Shown piece by piece: positions 60,617-64,000 of a stretch of 64,000 nt of DNA (within the stretch, counting starts at the first letter, position 1; each line of letters starts with the position of its first letter). The stretch is from Rossellomorea sp. BNER (GTDB lineage Bacteria; Bacillota; Bacilli; Bacillales; Bacillaceae_B), in the NCBI GenBank assembly GCA_024213275.1, contig JANAVG010000005.1:60378-124377 (forward strand). The letters run 5' to 3'. Below the pieces are notes generated by a model. The model was not told the DNA's origin, ran no database searches, and saw only the letters and a program-made list of their open reading frames with translations. A program made the translations under genes and the position numbers.

Positions 60617-62116
60617 CTACTCTCCTCCACTAGCGTATAGCAATAATTTTTCTTGGGTGGCTTCTTCTTTCGATAGCTCCTTTACAATTTTTCCATCGTA
60701 TAAAACAAGGATTCGGTCAGAAATTCCAACAATTTCATTGAATTCACAGGAAAAATAAAGAACCCCTTTTCCGTTTTGGGCCAATGATTGAATGAGTTGG
60801 AAGATTTCCTTTTTCGCTCCAATATCGACTCCTTTTGTCGGTTCATCAAATAAAAAGAGTTCTGCATCATTTGATAGCCATTTTCCAATGGCAACCTTTT
60901 GTTGATTCCCTCCACTTAAAAACTCTAAAGGTGTATTTTCGTGATCGGTCTTTATTCCTAGTTTTTTGATCATGTCTTTTGCGAAGCTTCGTTCTTTTCC
61001 CTTTTGGATGAACAATCTTTTTGAAAAGGACTTTAGAAATGGAAAAGAGAGGTTTTGTTTAACTGATTCTTCGATAAATAGACCTTCTTTCCGTCTTTCT
61101 TCGGGAACGAGAACAATCCCTTGTTTAACAGCATCCCTAGGAACCTTACACTTAAAGCTCTTCCCTTTGAGTTTCCATTTCCCTTTTAGATTAGGAGTAG
61201 CGCCAAAAATAGCTTTCGCCAATTCGGTTTTACCAGCCCCCACTAATCCGACTACTCCTACTATCTCACCCTCGGATACATGTAAAGAAAGATTGTTGAT
61301 CTTATCACCATCTGAAAGAATTTCAACTGTAAAAAAGGGCTCTCCTAACGAGTGTTCACGTATTGGGAATTCTTCTTGAAAGCTCCCACCTAACATTTCC
61401 TCCACTACTTCTTGAGGTGAGGTTTTACTCGTGTCAAAGGTGTTGATCGTCTCTCCGTCTCTCATGACCGTAATACGGTCTGAAATTCGGAACACTTCTG
61501 GAAGACGGTGAGAGATGAAAATAATCCCCACCCCCTGGGCTTTTAATTGTTCTACCACTTTAAACAAATTCTCCGCTTCCTCTGAACTTAAAGGTGCCGT
61601 TGGTTCATCTAGTATGATAAGCTTGGCTTGCTGATTAAGAGCTCTTGCTATAAGGATCATTTGTTTTTCAGCTAAGGTAAGCTCTGAAGCCTGCTTATGA
61701 ACTTGGATATGATGAGCAAGGATTCGCTTTAATGCACGTTCAGCTTTCTCCTTTATTTTCTGAAAAGAAACAAATACCTTTCTATCGGTTGCTAATTCAT
61801 CTAGCAAAATATTTTCAGCTACAGTTAATTCAGGAACAATGGCTGTATCAACTTCCTGATAGACACAATGAATGCCTAATAACTTGGCTTCACGTGGGGT
61901 TTTATACCGCCTGAGACTTCCATCTAGTAATAAAGCTCCATTATCCGATGTATAGGCTCCGGAAAGAATTTTAATTAATGTACTCTTTCCTGCTCCATTT
62001 GCACCTAATAAAGCATGAACCTCTCCTTTGGATAATTGAAAATGGGCTCCTTGTAATGCTTTGTTTGCTCCAAACGTTTTATAAATTCCCTTCATTTCTA
62101 ATAGCATTTCTGTCAT
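60617..62116 (-). CDS. CUT2 ABC transporter ATPase, double nucleotide-binding domain
   Basis: The 499-residue RbsA/MglA-type protein contains two fused ATPase domains. The first has Walker A GANGAGKST (38-46) and Walker B LIILDEPTAPLS, with a degenerate signature (LTLAEKQ). The second has a changed Walker A (GLVGAGKTEL), the full signature LSGGNQQK and LFLFDEPTKGVDIG. Asymmetry of this kind is normal in the family. It is the second gene of the operon. Confidence 0.95.
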   Translation of the reverse strand: MTEMLLEMKGIYKTFGANKALQGAHFQLSKGEVHALLGANGAGKSTLIKILSGAYTSDNGALLLDGSLRRYKTPREAKLLGIHCVYQEVDTAIVPELTVAENILLDELATDRKVFVSFQKIKEKAERALKRILAHHIQVHKQASELTLAEKQMILIARALNQQAKLIILDEPTAPLSSEEAENLFKVVEQLKAQGVGIIFISHRLPEVFRISDRITVMRDGETINTFDTSKTSPQEVVEEMLGGSFQEEFPIREHSLGEPFFTVEILSDGDKINNLSLHVSEGEIVGVVGLVGAGKTELAKAIFGATPNLKGKWKLKGKSFKCKVPRDAVKQGIVLVPEERRKEGLFIEESVKQNLSFPFLKSFSKRLFIQKGKERSFAKDMIKKLGIKTDHENTPLEFLSGGNQQKVAIGKWLSNDAELFLFDEPTKGVDIGAKKEIFQLIQSLAQNGKGVLYFSCEFNEIVGISDRILVLYDGKIVKELSKEEATQEKLLLYASGGE

Positions 62117-62191
62117 TTTGATTCCCCCTATTAGAAAAAATTCTAGGAATAAGGAGGGACGGGTTTCAGCCCCTCTTATTTCTTCCCAAAC

Positions 62192-63274
62192 CTAATTTGA
62201 TTCAAGTTCTTTCAGTTCTTCTGTATACCCTTGTTTACTTGCACCCCAGCCTTTTACATGTTTGTGAAGGTCATCTGTTGTGATCTCTTCTTCTGGTAAT
62301 TGTTCTTTTTCAATAAATACTGGATCCAATACAACTTTTTTAGGTGTTTTGTCACCATTTAGCTTTTGATATAGGAACCTCACTTGGATTCGGCCGATAT
62401 CTTTTGGATCAACAGCAGCTGATGCCACCCAAGGACTATTAGGCTTTTGAATGATTTGTAGGTCTTCATCACTCATATCAATTCCGTATACTTTAATTTC
62501 CGTTCTTCCCGCTGCTTCAATAGCACGAACAGCCCCTTTTGCAAATTCATCCCATGCCGCCCAGACTGCGTCAATATCCCCTTTGTTTGGATATTGTTTT
62601 AGGATGGCTTCCATTTGAGCTTGGGTATCTAGTGCCGTATTTTGTGTAGCTGCTCCAAAAGCGGCAATTTCCTTGATCTCTTGGTTCTCTTCTAAAAATT
62701 GCTCATAAGCCACTTGTCTTCTTTCCATCGGAGCAAAGCCTGCCACCCAAATCTTTACAATATTTCCTTTCCCACCTATATCTTCCTTCAACTTATTTAA
62801 ACTTAGTTCAGCCATCTTTTGGTCACCTTGTTCCAAAACAGTAACCTCTTCCCCTTGGACATCTGCATCAAATGCAACTACAGGAATTCCTGCTTCCTTC
62901 GCTTTATCCACTCCAGCTTGAAGAGCTTCTTTTGTCCCATGATCGATTAGGATCCCATCAAATTTTTGATTAATAGCTGCATCCAGGTTTGACGACATTT
63001 TCGCTAAATCTCCGTCAGATGTAAAAACTTGAACCTCTCCGCCAAATTTCTCAACCTGTTCTTTCACACCTGCAATATATTGGGCAGAGAACGTCCCTAA
63101 GTTGATTTGCATAATCAAAGCAATCTTTTTGTTTGCTAGTGGATGCTCCTCTTTTCCACCGCTATTCCCACTTTTATCAGTATTTGCCTCTTGTGATAGA
63201 TTTGGCTGACATGCTGCAAGTAAACTCGCCATTAGCGTTAAAACGATTAATAAGACCCCCGCGCGTTTTCTCAT
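62192..63274 (-). CDS. Substrate-binding lipoprotein of the CUT2 ABC importer
   Basis: The 360-residue lipoprotein has lipobox LLAAC (Cys22), an Asn/Gly linker and a periplasmic-binding-protein type I fold with IALIMQINLGTFSAQYIAGVKEQV and DGILIDHGTKEALQAGVDKAKEAGIPVVAFDADV. Residues such as WVAGFAPMERRQ and DAVWAAWDEFAKGA line the expected sugar site. It is distinct from typical RbsB or LuxB sequences by its long C-terminal extension. It is the first gene after the SAM riboswitch. Confidence 0.94.
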   Translation of the reverse strand: MRKRAGVLLIVLTLMASLLAACQPNLSQEANTDKSGNSGGKEEHPLANKKIALIMQINLGTFSAQYIAGVKEQVEKFGGEVQVFTSDGDLAKMSSNLDAAINQKFDGILIDHGTKEALQAGVDKAKEAGIPVVAFDADVQGEEVTVLEQGDQKMAELSLNKLKEDIGGKGNIVKIWVAGFAPMERRQVAYEQFLEENQEIKEIAAFGAATQNTALDTQAQMEAILKQYPNKGDIDAVWAAWDEFAKGAVRAIEAAGRTEIKVYGIDMSDEDLQIIQKPNSPWVASAAVDPKDIGRIQVRFLYQKLNGDKTPKKVVLDPVFIEKEQLPEEEITTDDLHKHVKGWGASKQGYTEELKELESN

Positions 63275-63310
63275 TGAACAATCTCCTTTTCCTTTATTAA
63301 ATTTAAGTAA

Positions 63311-63348
63311 AAAAACAAAAAACCTCTTTTCCTAAGGAAAAGAGGTTA
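63311..63348 (-). terminator. Riboswitch terminator hairpin
   Basis: On the minus strand AACCTCTTTTCC-TTA-GGAAAAGAGGTT is followed by TTTTTGTTTTTT. It lies between the aptamer and the binding-protein gene, where SAM binding would cause termination. Confidence 0.9.
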
Positions 63349-63360
63349 TGTATATACCAA

Positions 63361-63466
63361 CTCTTATCACTCAGGAAATTTTCCTGCAGGAATTAGCACC
63401 TTTTCGTATGAACGATAGGTTGCCGGGCGTCATCGGGCCAGTCCCTCTGCCTACTCTTTATAAGAG
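63361..63466 (-). ncRNA. SAM-I (S-box) riboswitch aptamer
   Basis: Read on the minus strand, P1 pairs CTCTTATAA with TGATAAGAG, and the hallmark segments GAGGGACTGGCCCGATGA, CCCGGCAACC, AAGGTGCTAATTCCTGC and the kink-turn region are present in the correct order and spacing. SAM-I riboswitches repress methionine and sulfur genes when SAM is high. Here the aptamer precedes the ABC importer with a perfect downstream terminator. Confidence 0.95.
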
Positions 63467-63498
63467 AAATATGAAATTTTAACGTTCGTTTAATGGAT

Positions 63499-63527
63499 AT
63501 CATAACTATATGTAATAATTTTGTCAA
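63499..63527 (-). promoter_or_regulatory. Sigma-A promoter of the riboswitch-controlled operon
   Basis: TTGACA (63522-63527) and TATGAT (63499-63504) are separated by exactly 17 bp; transcription would begin just ahead of the aptamer at 63466. Confidence 0.9.
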
Positions 63528-63529
63528 TA

Positions 63530-63763
63530 TTCTTTTTATTTAAATTGGTTGCTTTGAGCAGGTGCTTGATGTCAGTCCCTTCTATTGGGAGCCACTTAGG
63601 AAGTTAAATGTAGTTAATTTTATTGTGGGCTTTCTTGGGGTGACAGACTTTTAGTTGATTACACCTAAGTCGCTAGGCTTAGTCATCAATGATTTCTTAA
63701 CTAATTTTTAAATTTCTAGCTTCTTTAGGGCCTTCACTCCGTTCATTTGAGTGCTTATTTTTA
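63530..63763. other. Intergenic region before the tandem repeat
   Basis: Only a decayed GTCAGTCCC element (63568-63580 with GGGGTGACAG near 63636) is recognised; no gene is seen. Confidence 0.4.
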
Positions 63764-64000
63764 CTTTTGTGGTTTTTCACGGCATCATAGAGCTCCTTTC
63801 TTACCGTCATTTTCTCTTTTGTGGGTTTTCACGGCATCATAGAGCTCCTTTCTTACCGTCATTTTCACTTTTGTGGGTTTTCACGGCATCATAGAGCTCC
63901 TTTCTTACCGTCATTTTCACTTCTGTGGGTTTTCACGGCATCATAGAGCTCCTTTCTTACCGTCATTTTCACTTCTGTGGGTTTTCACGGCATCATAGAG
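63764..64000. repeat. 52-bp tandem repeat running off the window end
   Basis: The segment GGCATCATAGAGCTCC recurs at 63781, 63833, 63885, 63937 and 63989, an exact period of 52 bp, with TTACCGTCATTTTC between. Five units are visible, the last cut. The first junction unit differs slightly at its 5' side. The period is not a multiple of three and no frame is carried through. Confidence 0.92.

Noticed and set aside
63764..64000. 52-bp repeats considered as a CRISPR array
   Set aside because: The units are adjacent with no variable spacer, and no cas genes are nearby.

Overview
The window is chromosomal DNA of a low-GC, endospore-forming, flagellated Gram-positive rod of the Bacillaceae. Evidence is the dense set of Bacillus sporulation genes (spo0F, spoIIR, spoIID, spoIIQ, spoIIID, cotB/cotH), the atp operon in the Firmicute order, class II FBPase (glpX), two murA paralogues, the SinR/SinI/TasA biofilm module, and gene order matching the B. 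subtilis spo0F-fbaA-rho-prfA-spoIIR-glyA-upp-atp-murAA-spoIID-spoIIQ-spoIIID-mbl segment. Species cannot be named from the sequence alone. No rRNA, tRNA, transposase, prophage or CRISPR array was seen.

Layout. (1) 0-6.5 kb is an accessory biofilm-matrix island: sinR on the plus strand, a short unlisted sinI, a zinc-ribbon miniprotein, a second SinR-type regulator, an LPXTG-anchored TasA-like protein, then tapA-like/sipW/TasA(CalY)-like genes and two near-identical acidic lipoproteins. Two intergenic regions here carry the same SinR-type operator layout. (2) 6.6-20.9 kb is conserved core: fabZ, flhP/flhO, mbl, spoIIID, a two-component sodium:solute symporter, spoIIQ, a VanZ-like gene, spoIID, murAA, ywmB, ywzB. 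(3) 21-26.3 kb is a spore-coat cluster: a CotG-like repeat protein divergent from cotH, then cotB, a 54-residue membrane protein, an ArsB/YwrK-type transporter and a CotB-related triple-domain protein. (4) 26.6-33.9 kb is the ATP synthase operon atpZIBEFHAGDC with a recognisable promoter. (5) 34-45.9 kb holds a Vpr-like subtilase, mnaA, upp, glyA, ywlG, rpiB, an MCP, ywlE, mntP, ywlC and ywlB, with a DnaA-box cluster between ywlC and ywlB. (6) 46.5-59.3 kb holds spoIIR, prmC-prfA, a YhcN-type lipoprotein, tdk, rpmE, rho, glpX, murAB, a transaldolase, fbaA, spo0F and ywjG. (7) 59.6-63.5 kb is a CUT2 (ribose-type) ABC importer preceded by a SAM-I riboswitch with its own terminator and near-consensus promoter. 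The window ends inside a 52-bp tandem repeat.

Several families of short palindromic elements recur in the intergenic space. One family (about 117 bp, five copies) lies shortly downstream of stop codons and looks like a mobile or amplified transcription terminator. A 14-bp motif is built into the stems of two terminators.

Most interesting observations: the SAM-riboswitch-controlled sugar-type importer (probably for a sulfur-containing ribose such as methylthioribose); the shared SinR-operator architecture in front of both the tapA operon and a zinc-ribbon miniprotein; the wall-anchored TasA-like protein; the CotG-like protein built from an unusual Gly/Lys/Asn repeat; and the repeat-derived terminators.
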